DNA from: Dichotomicrobium sp964540795
Lineage (GTDB): Bacteria > Pseudomonadota > Alphaproteobacteria > Rhizobiales > Rhodomicrobiaceae
NCBI GenBank assembly: GCA_964540795.1
Contig: CAZINX010000002.1
Span: 186,001 to 250,000 of the forward strand
Reading direction: 5' to 3'
DNA: 64,000 nucleotides
Below, piece after piece: positions 8,750 through 17,271 of this stretch; the stretch's first letter is position 1, and every line of letters begins with the position of its first letter. A program made the position numbers and the translations under genes. The notes beneath the pieces were generated by a model. It ran no database searches. It was not told where the DNA came from and saw only the letters and a list, made by a program, of their open reading frames with translations.

Positions 8750-10333
8750 ATGCCCGAAAAGCTCTCAAACAGCGCGGGACGCGACCTCGTCCTCGTGCTG
8801 GGGGACCAATTGTCTCCCGGCCTGAGCAGCCTGCGCGCGGCCGATCCCGATAACACGGTCGTGCTGATAGCCGAGGTCTATGACGAAGCGACCTACGTCC
8901 CGCACCACAAAAAGAAGATCGCGTTCATCTTCTCGGCCATGCGCCACTTCGCGGAAGAGCTGCGCGCGCAAGGTTGGGAGATCCACTACACGAAACTGGA
9001 CGATCCCGCGAATGCCGGCTCATTCGGCGGCGAGGTCGAACGCGCAATTGAACGGCACAAGCCACCGCGCCTGATCGTCACCGAGCCGGGCGAGTGGCGC
9101 GTCGCGCATATGTTCGCGGAGTGGCGCGAGCGTTTTGATGTCCCGGTCGAGGTGCTGGACGACGATCGCTTCCTGTGTTCCCGCAGGGACTTCACTTCGT
9201 GGGCCGAGGGCCGCAAAAGCCTGCGCATGGAGTATTTTTATCGCGACATGCGAAGGCGCACCGGGTTGCTCATGGACGGCGATGAACCGGAAGGCGGGCG
9301 CTGGAATTTCGACGCGGAAAACCGCAAGCCCGCGGACGACGACCTGTTCATGCCGCAACCAGCCCGCTTCGCCCCGGACGACACCACCCGCGACGTGCTC
9401 GACCTCGTCGGCGCGCGCTTCGGCAATAACTTTGGCGACCTGGAGCCGTTCTGGTTTGCGACCACCCGCGAGGACGCTGAAGCCGCCTTCGAGACGTTCC
9501 TGAAAGACGCCCTGCCCTCATTCGGCGATTATCAGGACGCGATGCTGCAAGACCGCAAATTCCTGTTCCACAGCGTCTGCTCGCTCTACCTGAACGCCGG
9601 GCTGCTCGACCCGCTGGAGATGTGCCGCCGCGCCGAAGCTGAATTTTATGCGGGCCGCGCGCCTCTCAACGCCGTGGAAGGCTTCATCCGCCAGATCATC
9701 GGCTGGCGCGAATACATCCGCGGCATCTACTGGCTGAAAATGCCGGACTATGCCGAGTCCAACTTTTTCGATGCGACGAATGACCTGCCGGATTTCTACT
9801 GGACCGGCGAGACGGAGATGGCCTGCGTGTGCGCCGCCGTCGGCCAGACCATCGAAGAAGCCTACGCGCATCACATCCAGCGGCTTATGGTCACCGGCAA
9901 CCTGGCGATGCTGATGGGCGTCGACCCAAAGCAGATCCACGAATGGTATCTGGCTGTTTACGTCGACGCCTATGAATGGGTCGAGATGCCGAACGTGCTG
10001 GGGATGAGCCAGTTCGCCGACGGCGGCCTGCTCGGCTCGAAGCCCTATGCGGCGGGCGGCAACTATATCAACAAAATGTCCGACTACTGCCGCTCCTGCG
10101 CCTATGACGTGAAGCAGAAAACCGGCCCGCGCGCCTGCCCGTTCAACTATCTGTATTGGGATTTTCTGGCGCGCAACCGCGACAAGCTGGAAGGAAACCC
10201 GCGCCTTGGCCCGGTCTATCGCACCTGGGACAAGATGAGCGCGGACAAGCGCGAGGCCACCCGCGAAAGCGCCCGCGCCTTCATTCGCGATGCGTGCGGG
10301 CAGCCCGCCGGCACGCCTGTGAACAGTATTTGA
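8750..10333 (+). CDS. phrB: Iron-sulfur (6-4) photolyase / bacterial cryptochrome (PhrB/CryB class)
   Basis: Cryptochrome/photolyase of 527 aa in the FeS-BCP group, whose members repair (6-4) photoproducts or act as light sensors. The N-terminal Rossmann domain starts VLVLGDQLSPGLSSL. The C-terminal helical domain carries the 4Fe-4S ligands: C447 and C450 (YCRSC), C463 (RACPFN) and an earlier Cys, C359 or C361, in MACVC. The DxxL/W-rich FAD pocket (GFIRQIIGWREYIRG) is intact. Its last 53 bases overlap, on the opposite strand, the end of the DUF2256 gene. Repair versus signalling cannot be told apart by sequence alone. Confidence 0.95.
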   Translation: MPEKLSNSAGRDLVLVLGDQLSPGLSSLRAADPDNTVVLIAEVYDEATYVPHHKKKIAFIFSAMRHFAEELRAQGWEIHYTKLDDPANAGSFGGEVERAIERHKPPRLIVTEPGEWRVAHMFAEWRERFDVPVEVLDDDRFLCSRRDFTSWAEGRKSLRMEYFYRDMRRRTGLLMDGDEPEGGRWNFDAENRKPADDDLFMPQPARFAPDDTTRDVLDLVGARFGNNFGDLEPFWFATTREDAEAAFETFLKDALPSFGDYQDAMLQDRKFLFHSVCSLYLNAGLLDPLEMCRRAEAEFYAGRAPLNAVEGFIRQIIGWREYIRGIYWLKMPDYAESNFFDATNDLPDFYWTGETEMACVCAAVGQTIEEAYAHHIQRLMVTGNLAMLMGVDPKQIHEWYLAVYVDAYEWVEMPNVLGMSQFADGGLLGSKPYAAGGNYINKMSDYCRSCAYDVKQKTGPRACPFNYLYWDFLARNRDKLEGNPRLGPVYRTWDKMSADKREATRESARAFIRDACGQPAGTPVNSI

Positions 10334-10442
10334 CCTCGTCCCAGACCTGCGCCCATTTGCGCCGCCAGGCGAACATGCGTCCGCATACCGCGCAGGTTTT
10401 CGTCGGCAGGTCTGATTTCTTCACCGTGCGGTTGCCGGACAT
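10281..10442 (-). CDS. DUF2256 zinc-ribbon-like small protein
   Basis: A 53-aa protein beginning MSGNRTVKKSDLPTKTC. It matches the DUF2256 pattern closely: KSDLPTKTC, then AVCGRMF, RRKWAQVWDEVKYCS and a final CRR, giving four Cys in two pairs (CxxC and CxxxC) that likely bind a metal. Its 3' end overlaps the convergent photolyase by 53 bases, and its start is 21 bases from the divergent SDR start. DUF2256 genes are, as I recall, often found next to this photolyase class; a joint function is inference. Ribosome site is weak. Confidence 0.85.
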   Translation of the reverse strand: MSGNRTVKKSDLPTKTCAVCGRMFAWRRKWAQVWDEVKYCSQACRRAARTHRE

Positions 10443-10463
10443 CTCGCAACTTTCGGAGGCTTT

Positions 10464-11201
10464 ATGTTTGATAACTTCGCGGAAAAACCCACCGCCGTCA
10501 TCATCGGCGCATCCGGCGGGATCGGCGCGGCGATGACGCGTCAGCTCGCCGAGACGCCGTCCATTGAACGCGTGCTGGCCCTGTCCAGATCGCCAAGCAA
10601 TTTCGATGATCCGCGCATCAGGCCGGGCCATATCGACCTGGAGGACGAGGAAACCATCGCCGCGGCCGCCGAAACAGCCAGCGGTCTGGGCGGCGCGCAG
10701 ATCGTCATCGTCGCCGCCGGTCTGCTGCACGACGGCGATATGCAACCTGAAAAGAGCTGGCGGGCGCTCGACGCGGATCAGCTCGCGCGCAGCTTCCGCA
10801 TCAATGCCATCGGCCCGGCGCTCGCGGCCAAGCACTTCCTGCCGCTGTTCCCGCGCCAAGGCCGGGCGATCTTCGCCGCGTTGTCCGCGCGCGTCGGCAG
10901 CATCAGCGACAACCGCATCGGCGGCTGGTACGGCTACCGCGCCTCCAAGGCCGCTCTCAACATGATCCTGCGCAATCTCGCCATCGAACTGGGGCGCAAG
11001 CGCGAAGAGGCAATCTGCGTCGGCCTTCATCCCGGCACGGTCGATACCGGCCTGTCCAAACCGTTCCAGAGCCAGACGCCTGCAGAAAAACTGTTCACGC
11101 CGGATTATTCCGCGTCGCGCCTGCTCGCCGTGCTGGACGGCCTGAGCCCCGCCGACAGCGGCGGCGTGTTCGCGTGGGACGGTCAGCGCGTGCCCGAATA
11201 A
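10464..11201 (+). CDS. Short-chain dehydrogenase/reductase (C-factor/CsgA-like)
   Basis: NAD(P)-dependent SDR of 245 aa. Cofactor motif GASGGIGAA near residues 15-23, NAIG in the central strand region, catalytic Ser in LSARVGS and YGYRASK supplying Tyr and Lys. A CFAGGTVDTGLSKPF-like lid segment (GLHPGTVDTGLSKPF) is of the CsgA-like subgroup. It follows the photolyase on the same strand after a 130-base gap that is filled by the opposite-strand DUF2256 gene, so it may share the photolyase transcript. Substrate unknown. Confidence 0.9.
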   Translation: MFDNFAEKPTAVIIGASGGIGAAMTRQLAETPSIERVLALSRSPSNFDDPRIRPGHIDLEDEETIAAAAETASGLGGAQIVIVAAGLLHDGDMQPEKSWRALDADQLARSFRINAIGPALAAKHFLPLFPRQGRAIFAALSARVGSISDNRIGGWYGYRASKAALNMILRNLAIELGRKREEAICVGLHPGTVDTGLSKPFQSQTPAEKLFTPDYSASRLLAVLDGLSPADSGGVFAWDGQRVPE

Positions 11202-11267
11202 CCGAGCGTGCGATCATGCAAGTCGCGCTTGGCGGACAAGCTGCCACGCGGCAAACATGTCCAGCCG

Positions 11268-11296
11268 TTAACTGGTCCTCGCCAGCTATCGATAAT
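11268..11296 (+). promoter_or_regulatory. Candidate sigma-70 promoter of the large membrane protein
   Basis: TTAACT (11268-11273), 17-base spacer, GATAAT (11291-11296). It lies in an AT-richer patch of the 171-base gap between the SDR and the next gene and points at that gene. Confidence 0.45.
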
Positions 11297-11372
11297 ACGT
11301 TTATGGGTATGATGCTCCGCGCCCGCCCTCGCAGGGCGCGCGACCTGGGTGTGATGGGAGTTGAAGTCCAGC

Positions 11373-13508
11373 GTGAGCGTTTCAGGAGACCACTACGGGA
11401 CAGGCGGTCCACGCAGCAGCCGCGCGCGAGAGCCGGGACCGTTCCGCCGCTCCTGGACGCGCTTCACCGCGTCGTGGAAAAGCATTCTGCTCATCATAGG
11501 GCTGACTACACTTTCCTGGATCTCGACCTATACCGGGATGCTGGAGCTGATCGCGGCAAATGCGGGCCAGCTCAGCACCGTCATCGCCGTGGCGGTCGGC
11601 TTCGCCGTGGCGATCCTGCAGCTGATGATCCTGTTCATCCTCGATCAGTTCTTCTCGCGCTCGTTCTATGAGGGCAAGCGCGTGCTCGCGATCTTCCCGC
11701 TCTATCTGGCGGGATACCTGTTTCTGACGCTGATCTCGGTCGGCTTCGGCTTCGGCTTCTACTGGAAGTATCTGGAGGCGCGCACGGCCTCCAGCGCGTC
11801 GGCGGAAGCCTCGATAACAGAGGTCCAGTCGCAGCTTCAACGCGGGGCCAGCCAGCTCGACCAGCTTCAGGGCACGCTCGGAACGCTGGCGACGATCTCG
11901 GCCGAGCGCGCGGAAACCGAGCGCGAGGAAGGCGGCACCTGCAACGGCAGCCCGCCCGGCGAAGGCCCGCGGATGCGCCTGCGCGAGGCCGACGCAAACC
12001 GCTTCGGCTTTGCCGAGCAGTTTGTCGGCTCGCGCGCGGGAAGCGTTCAGGACGACATCAACGCGCTGAGCGGGAAGATGAGCCGTGTGGTCGGCAACGA
12101 CCCCTCCACGATCGACCCGCAAACCGGCACGCGCAACGCCTTCCTGCGCGACATGAACCGCGAGTTGAACCTTGTCTCAACGCGCTTTAACGCGCTGCGC
12201 AGCGATCCGCAGCTTCTGTCCCTGCGCGACGAATTCGCCCAGCGCGCGGACCAGACCACCTTTTCCGACAACGGCGGCACGTTCACCTGCCCCGACCCGG
12301 CGCTGAGTTCCGCGCTGCGGGGCGTGGTGCGCGCGATCGACGAATTGCCCGAGTTGAACCCGCCGCAGATCAATCCGGTGGAAGGCTCCGCCGCGGTGGT
12401 CGAGGCGTTCCGCCGGCTGACGACGAGCCTTTACGGCCTGTTGCAGCTTGAAGTGCCGCCCAGCCCGCAGGAGCTGCGCGAAGCGCGCGAGCGCGCCATC
12501 GCCGCTGGCGAGGACCCATCGGAGGTGACGGGGCTCACCGGCCTCGGGCCGCGCGACTTCATCCCGCTGGCGATCGCGATCTTTGTGGATTTCTGCATCC
12601 TGCTGGTGTCGATGAACCGGCCGTTCCACGCCTTCCGCGCCTTCTATGGCGGCGTGGAGGAAGCGCGCACCCGCGAGATGGGCGATTTCATGCGCATGTT
12701 CCGCGAGGTGTTCTTCGACGAGTTCCACCGCCGGCCCGTGCCCGAAGAGATGCTTTCACCCATACAGGACGTCGTATTCGACCACAGGGGCGCGTATTAC
12801 GCCGCCGTGCCGCTGCAATTCGGCCCTGGCGCGGATTCTTTGAAACAGCGCAAGGCGCGCTATATCGCCAATGTGATGTTCGCGCTGGAAACGCGCGGTT
12901 TCGTCAAGCTGGTCAGCCGCGAGACCCGTGCGCGAAAGCAGCAAGTCAGAGAGTCGCCGGGCAGGATGAGCCGCATGGTCGTGAAGCGGCACTGGAGCGA
13001 TCTGTCGTCATTCGCGCATGACCAACTGGACGCGCGCGGCAGCGAGTTTGCCGACGCGCCCGACTTTCGCGTTTACAAGTTCGCCAAGGGCAAATGGCCG
13101 GAGATCGCGCTGCGCACCGTCGTCAGCGCTCACCGGGAAGAAGCGAGCTTCCGTCAGGACTTCCCCGATGCGCGTCTGTTGCCCGGCGGCCCGGCAGATC
13201 GCGGCCCCTTGAGCGAGCCGCCGGCAGACGCCCAGCTTGAGGGGGGCGAACCTCGGGCGCAGATCGAGTACCGCCCGCAGAGCGAAGAGCCGGAAGAGCG
13301 CCAGACGGCTGCGGAGACCGAGACGAAGATCGAGCCGGATATCCGCGACGAAGAGCCGGATTACGAGCGGCATGAAGACCCCGACACGAACAAATACTCC
13401 GCGCGGTTGTGGCCGGAACGCGAAGGGCGCGACAGCGGCGACGACTTGGCCGAGGAGGACGCCGCGCGCAAGCCCAATGGAGGCCCCGGTCACAAGACCG
13501 ATACCTGA
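11373..13508 (+). CDS. Large membrane protein of unknown function
   Basis: About 711 aa, no family recognised. Visible: a basic N-terminus; three strongly hydrophobic stretches in the first 150 residues (around ILLIIGLTTLSWI, STVIAVAVGFAVAILQLMILFIL and LAIFPLYLAGYLFLTLISVGFGFG); a long polar, probably coiled-coil region with Gln-rich QSQLQRGASQLDQLQ; a fourth hydrophobic segment near residue 400 (FIPLAIAIFVDFCILLV); a folded C-terminal part; and a very acidic, disordered tail of about 100 residues. The start is uncertain: TTG 11361 touches a GGGAG site, GTG 11373 has better spacing. It could be a transport or envelope-stress scaffold, but nothing decides it. Confidence 0.8.
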   Translation: MSVSGDHYGTGGPRSSRAREPGPFRRSWTRFTASWKSILLIIGLTTLSWISTYTGMLELIAANAGQLSTVIAVAVGFAVAILQLMILFILDQFFSRSFYEGKRVLAIFPLYLAGYLFLTLISVGFGFGFYWKYLEARTASSASAEASITEVQSQLQRGASQLDQLQGTLGTLATISAERAETEREEGGTCNGSPPGEGPRMRLREADANRFGFAEQFVGSRAGSVQDDINALSGKMSRVVGNDPSTIDPQTGTRNAFLRDMNRELNLVSTRFNALRSDPQLLSLRDEFAQRADQTTFSDNGGTFTCPDPALSSALRGVVRAIDELPELNPPQINPVEGSAAVVEAFRRLTTSLYGLLQLEVPPSPQELREARERAIAAGEDPSEVTGLTGLGPRDFIPLAIAIFVDFCILLVSMNRPFHAFRAFYGGVEEARTREMGDFMRMFREVFFDEFHRRPVPEEMLSPIQDVVFDHRGAYYAAVPLQFGPGADSLKQRKARYIANVMFALETRGFVKLVSRETRARKQQVRESPGRMSRMVVKRHWSDLSSFAHDQLDARGSEFADAPDFRVYKFAKGKWPEIALRTVVSAHREEASFRQDFPDARLLPGGPADRGPLSEPPADAQLEGGEPRAQIEYRPQSEEPEERQTAAETETKIEPDIRDEEPDYERHEDPDTNKYSARLWPEREGRDSGDDLAEEDAARKPNGGPGHKTDT

Positions 13509-13532
13509 CGCACACAAGAGAAGAGGCGCGGC

Positions 13533-14210
13533 ATGGCCCGAGCCAGAAAGCTGTTCGCCGTCATCAAGCACCCGGTGCGCGAGGGCGCGCTGCGAGCCGC
13601 GGTGGTTGAGACCGCCAAGCGCATGAGCGCATCCGGCCTGAGCTTTGGCCGCTCAGGCAACGTGTCCGCACGCTATGACGGCGGGATGCTCATTACGCCG
13701 TCGGGCGCGGCCTACGACACGCTCACGCCGGAGGACATCGTCTATATGGATGCAAACGGCACGCCGAGCGGCGGCAAGCCCTCCAGCGAATGGCGCTTTC
13801 ATCAGGCAGCGTACAAGGCGCGGCCCGATGCCGGCGCGGTCGTCCATTGTCATTCGCGCAGCGCCGTGGCGCTTGCCTGCGCCCACCGGCCGATCCCGGC
13901 GTTTCATTACATGGTCGCGGTTGCGGGCGGCACCGACATCCCCGTCGCGCCCTACGCCACCTTCGGCACGGAGGAGCTTGCCGCGCATGTCGCCGAGGCT
14001 CTGCGGGACCGCAAGGCCTGCCTGCTCGCCAATCATGGGCAGATCGCGGCCGCCGGCGATCTGGAGGCCGCGCTGGAGTTGGCCGGAGAGGTGGAGAATC
14101 TGGCCGCGCAATATCTGGAGGTGCTCAAACTCGGCGAGGTGCACCTTCTCGACGATGCGCAGATGGCCGAGGTCCTTGCCAGGTTCGAGACCTACGGCAA
14201 ACCGGATTAG
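13533..14210 (+). CDS. Class II aldolase/adducin family protein
   Basis: Zinc-dependent sugar-phosphate aldolase or epimerase of 225 aa related to L-fuculose-phosphate aldolase. The substrate phosphate loop SGNVSARY is near residues 41-48; metal ligands are H105 and H107 (VVHCHS) and H168 (ANHGQ), with E86 (SSEWRFH) as the catalytic acid. It follows the large membrane protein by 24 bases on the same strand. Its last 4 bases overlap the convergent hisN gene. True substrate unknown. Confidence 0.9.
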   Translation: MARARKLFAVIKHPVREGALRAAVVETAKRMSASGLSFGRSGNVSARYDGGMLITPSGAAYDTLTPEDIVYMDANGTPSGGKPSSEWRFHQAAYKARPDAGAVVHCHSRSAVALACAHRPIPAFHYMVAVAGGTDIPVAPYATFGTEELAAHVAEALRDRKACLLANHGQIAAAGDLEAALELAGEVENLAAQYLEVLKLGEVHLLDDAQMAEVLARFETYGKPD

Positions 14211-15061
14211 GCCGCCTGCAACACCTCCAGCGCCGCGGCGTGCAGCGCCGGGTTCGCCGCCGCGACGATCCGGCCGCCCGCGCTCGGCGGCGCGCCCTCC
14301 CAAGTGCTCACGCGCCCGCCCGCCGCCTCGATGATCGGCGTCAGCGCGACGATGTCGAAGCTCTTGAGCTGCGCCTCGACCACCACGTCGATCAGCCCCA
14401 TCGCCAGCATACAGTAGTTGTAGCAGTCGCCGCCGAAGCGGGTCAGCCGCGCCCGCGCTTGCATCGCCGCGAAGCCGGCGCGCTCCTCATCGGTTCGGAA
14501 CATGTCCGGCGTGGTGCAGGCGAGAATGGCATCCTCCAGCCGCGCGCAGCCGCTTGCCGTCATCCGCTCCGCCGCGCCGTCGCCCAGCCGGTACAGCGCC
14601 TCCGCGCCGTCGCTCCAGAACCTCTCGCGCGTGAAGGGCTGGTCCATAACGCCGATCAGCGGGCGCCCCTCCGCCATCAGCCCGATGAGCGTGCCCCAGA
14701 CCGGCAGCCCGGCGATGAAGGCGCGCGTGCCGTCGATCGGATCAATCACCCAGCAATGCGCTGCCTCCGGGTTGTGCGCGCCGTACTCCTCGCCGACGAT
14801 GCCGTGGTCGGGATAGACCGCGCCAATCATCTCGCGCAGCTTGCGCTCCGCGCCGCGGTCGGCCTCGGTGACAGGGTCGAACGGGCCGCCGCCGCTCTTG
14901 TCATCGGCCGGGGCGCGGCGGAACAGTGGCGCGATGACCGCGCGAGAGGCGTCGGCCAGCTCATGGGCGAAAGCTGCAAACTCGGCGTTTTGAGCGGGAG
15001 AGGTTGGCGGCATGGTTTGCCCGATCTCGCTAACTGCATCACTTTGCAACGGAATTTTCAT
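14207..15061 (-). CDS. hisN: Inositol-monophosphatase family protein, probable histidinol-phosphatase
   Basis: Mg-dependent, Li-sensitive type phosphatase of up to 284 aa. The two metal-binding signatures are present: the GEEYG loop with the downstream WVIDPIDGTRAFIAG motif, and a C-terminal KSFDIVALTPIIEAAGG motif. The PVTEADRGAER segment and the spacing fit the alphaproteobacterial HisN subgroup that completes histidine synthesis in the absence of HisB phosphatase; general inositol-phosphatase activity is the alternative. Met17 (base 15013) is a possible start. It is convergent with the aldolase, and upstream lies a possible small RNA on the other strand. Confidence 0.88.
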   Translation of the reverse strand: MKIPLQSDAVSEIGQTMPPTSPAQNAEFAAFAHELADASRAVIAPLFRRAPADDKSGGGPFDPVTEADRGAERKLREMIGAVYPDHGIVGEEYGAHNPEAAHCWVIDPIDGTRAFIAGLPVWGTLIGLMAEGRPLIGVMDQPFTRERFWSDGAEALYRLGDGAAERMTASGCARLEDAILACTTPDMFRTDEERAGFAAMQARARLTRFGGDCYNYCMLAMGLIDVVVEAQLKSFDIVALTPIIEAAGGRVSTWEGAPPSAGGRIVAAANPALHAAALEVLQAA

Positions 15062-15130
15062 CTAGCTGCGCGAAACTGACGCGTCGGCGCCGTCTTGAAG
15101 CGTGGTAATTGGAGCGCTACCTCACATAGC

Positions 15131-15285
15131 AGTTATGCGGCACCCCGAATTCCCTTGAATTTTGTGCGCCGCAATGCCAGATTTGTGCAGCGCGGCAAGA
15201 TCGAGAGATCGCTGTCGCGTGCCCTCCTTGGGCGTTTCCTCCCTAGACTCGGGCCGTTCGTTCGCCGGACGGCCCGCTTTTTTTT
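15131..15285 (+). ncRNA. Candidate small RNA with anti-Shine-Dalgarno motifs
   Basis: Between divergently placed hisN and the SLC13 gene a + strand segment has four stem-loops in series: 15136-15173 (outer TGCGGC/GCCGCA, inner AATTC/GAATT around CCTT); a weaker one near 15191-15219 built on GATC-GAGA-GATC; 15221-15233 (GCCC-TCCTT-GGGC, loop complementary to a ribosome site); and a strong terminator at 15250-15285. A second CCTCCC lies unpaired at 15238-15243. A -35 like TTGAAG at 15095 would place the start near 15131. No plausible protein is encoded. It resembles Rhizobiales sRNAs with CCUCC motifs in architecture; family membership is not established. Confidence 0.45.
15250..15285 (+). terminator. 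Strong rho-independent terminator
   Basis: CGGGCCGT (15250-15257) pairs with ACGGCCCG (15269-15276) around an 11-base loop, followed by C and eight T. The T-run makes it directional on the + strand, where no protein gene ends, so it implies an untranslated transcript. Confidence 0.8.
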
Positions 15286-15318
15286 GCCCTGCCTCGCAGC
15301 GCGCGTCTCGCGCCGTGC

Positions 15319-16734
15319 TCACAGAAGCCCTAGCGCGTCCCACCACAGATACGCCACCGGCACGCCGAAGGAAAGCGTCGCAAGTGCGACGAGCATGATA
15401 ACCTTCACGACATCCCGAAACCGCAGCTTGCAAAGGCTCAGCAGCACGATCAGCGGCGGAGCCTGATACGGCAGCAGCGCCGAGGAAAAGCCGACAAGCT
15501 GGGCCATCAGCACGCCCATCAGCGGGACGTCCGCCGCTTGCCCCAGTTCCCCGGCAATCGGCACCAGCAGGATCGGCGCGGCCGGCGTGGTCGAGATCAG
15601 ACAGACAAGCTGCGAAAGACCCGTCAGCAGGTAGAGATTGAAGAGCTGGCTGTCCGGGTGAAAGCTGACGAAGCCGAGCATGAAAGCGCCCAGTTCCTCA
15701 TCCAGGCCGTTGTCGATCAGGATCGCGCCAATGCTCAGCAGGCTGGCGACATAAAGCACCGGCGCGAAATCGACCTTTTCCTTGAATGCCGTCGGGCTGA
15801 TGAGCCGCGCAGAGGGCCAGAGGATCGCCACCGCCGCAGCCATTGCGATCCATGCCGGATGGATGCCGTGGACCACGTCGCTCGCCCAGAAAGCAATCGC
15901 GCCGAGCAGCACCACGGCCAGGCGGCGCTGCTGCGGCGTCATCCGCTCGCGGCCAACCTCCGCGACTGGCTGACCGCGCTGATAAAACAATGCGAGCAGG
16001 ACGGCCATGAGCACGGCCGCCCGCAGCACGCCGATGACCGGAAGCTGATAAATCAGGAACTGCGCATAGGAGATCTTGATGCCGTAGACCGATTCGATGG
16101 CCCCGACATGCACGACCGCCGGCAAATTGGCGGTCAGAACCGCGAAGGTCGGCAGGAACGTGCCCAGCCCGACAGCGAGCGCCAACCCGGCATAGCCCTT
16201 GCCGCCTTCCTCGAAGCCCATGGCTTCGGCCATCCCCAGCGCCACCGGCATCAGCAGGATGATCCGCGGGATCGTCGCCGGGATAATCAGCCCGAGCGCC
16301 ACCGCGATGACGACCAGCAGGATAACCGCCCGCGCATAGGTCATGCGCCACAGGCTCAGGATGCGCCGGGCGATGAACGCGCCGAGACCAGCTTCCTGCG
16401 CCGCGACGCCGATGACGATACCTGAAAAAAGCAGCCAAAGCGCCCCCACCTCGAAGCCCGAAAACACGACATTTGCCGGCGCGATGTCGCCCAGCAGCGC
16501 CAGAAGAAACACGGTCAGCGCGGTGACATGCTCGGGCAGGACATGCGTGGCGAACAGGCTGATGGCCAGAACGAGCAGCGCCCAGGTTTTCAACTGGCCG
16601 GCATTCGCACCGCCGCCCAGCGACAGGACCAGCAGGTAAAGCGCCAGCGCGCCGCCTGCCGCCGCGATGACCGTGGGGATACCGACCCGCTTCAGACCCG
16701 CGAAAAGCCCGCCTTTTGCCGTGGGCGTCCTCAT
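15319..16734 (-). CDS. SLC13/DASS-family anion transporter
   Basis: Inner-membrane transporter of 471 aa with about 11-12 hydrophobic segments and the two-fold organisation of the divalent anion:Na+ symporter family (dicarboxylate, sulfate or similar). The helical hairpin-like motifs IPATIPRI in the first half and ISTTPAAPI in the second half occupy the positions of the SNT motifs that bind substrate and sodium. ATG 16734 with an AGAGG ribosome site is preferred over the longer frame to 16806. Substrate cannot be assigned. No same-strand partner. Confidence 0.88.
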   Translation of the reverse strand: MRTPTAKGGLFAGLKRVGIPTVIAAAGGALALYLLVLSLGGGANAGQLKTWALLVLAISLFATHVLPEHVTALTVFLLALLGDIAPANVVFSGFEVGALWLLFSGIVIGVAAQEAGLGAFIARRILSLWRMTYARAVILLVVIAVALGLIIPATIPRIILLMPVALGMAEAMGFEEGGKGYAGLALAVGLGTFLPTFAVLTANLPAVVHVGAIESVYGIKISYAQFLIYQLPVIGVLRAAVLMAVLLALFYQRGQPVAEVGRERMTPQQRRLAVVLLGAIAFWASDVVHGIHPAWIAMAAAVAILWPSARLISPTAFKEKVDFAPVLYVASLLSIGAILIDNGLDEELGAFMLGFVSFHPDSQLFNLYLLTGLSQLVCLISTTPAAPILLVPIAGELGQAADVPLMGVLMAQLVGFSSALLPYQAPPLIVLLSLCKLRFRDVVKVIMLVALATLSFGVPVAYLWWDALGLL

Positions 16735-16926
16735 GAAGCCTCTCTTGTTGTCGGCTGGCTCGCGGGCCAACCGGGTCTTCTCACGCCGTTCACCGTAGCA
16801 TCGCACGCACTGGCGGTGTCAGGCGACGCCCGATGACGATTTCTCCCGCGGCTGTTGCGCGCGCGGTCTTTCCAGGCGGCTCAAATCGTGGCCCCATGTC
16901 GGCCGGGCAGAAGAAGGGAGAGGCTG

Positions 16927-17271
16927 ATGGAATTCGTTGATCAATTGATCGCGTTCCTGCGAGACGGCATCGCGGCGATTTTCCGGTTTGTCGAAATCGT
17001 CTGGACCTGGTCGATCGCGCAGATCCGCGCCGTGCCCTGGGGCAATCTGGGCGATCTGCACATTCTGGAACAGATCCTGCTGGTCCTCGTCGCCGGCGTG
17101 GTCATCTATCTGCTCTATCGCGCCGCGCGCGAACTGTTCGACGCCGCCCAGAACGCGCTGGCCGCGTTCGCCACGCTGCTTGGCGCGATCGTGCGCACGC
17201 TGGCGCCAGTGCTGGTCGCCGGACTGACTGCGGCGGCCGGGGCGTGGATCATCAACAATGTCAGCTTTTAG
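16927..17271 (+). CDS. Small membrane protein of unknown function
   Basis: A 114-aa protein beginning MEFVDQLIAFLRDGIAAIF after a GGGAGAGG ribosome site. It has an amphipathic N-terminus with several Trp, then two hydrophobic helices (LLVLVAGVVIYLLY near residue 60, and TLLGAIVRTLAPVLVAGLTAAAGAWII at the C-terminus). No family is recognised. Its 3' end overlaps the convergent next gene by 11 bases. Confidence 0.7.
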   Translation: MEFVDQLIAFLRDGIAAIFRFVEIVWTWSIAQIRAVPWGNLGDLHILEQILLVLVAGVVIYLLYRAARELFDAAQNALAAFATLLGAIVRTLAPVLVAGLTAAAGAWIINNVSF

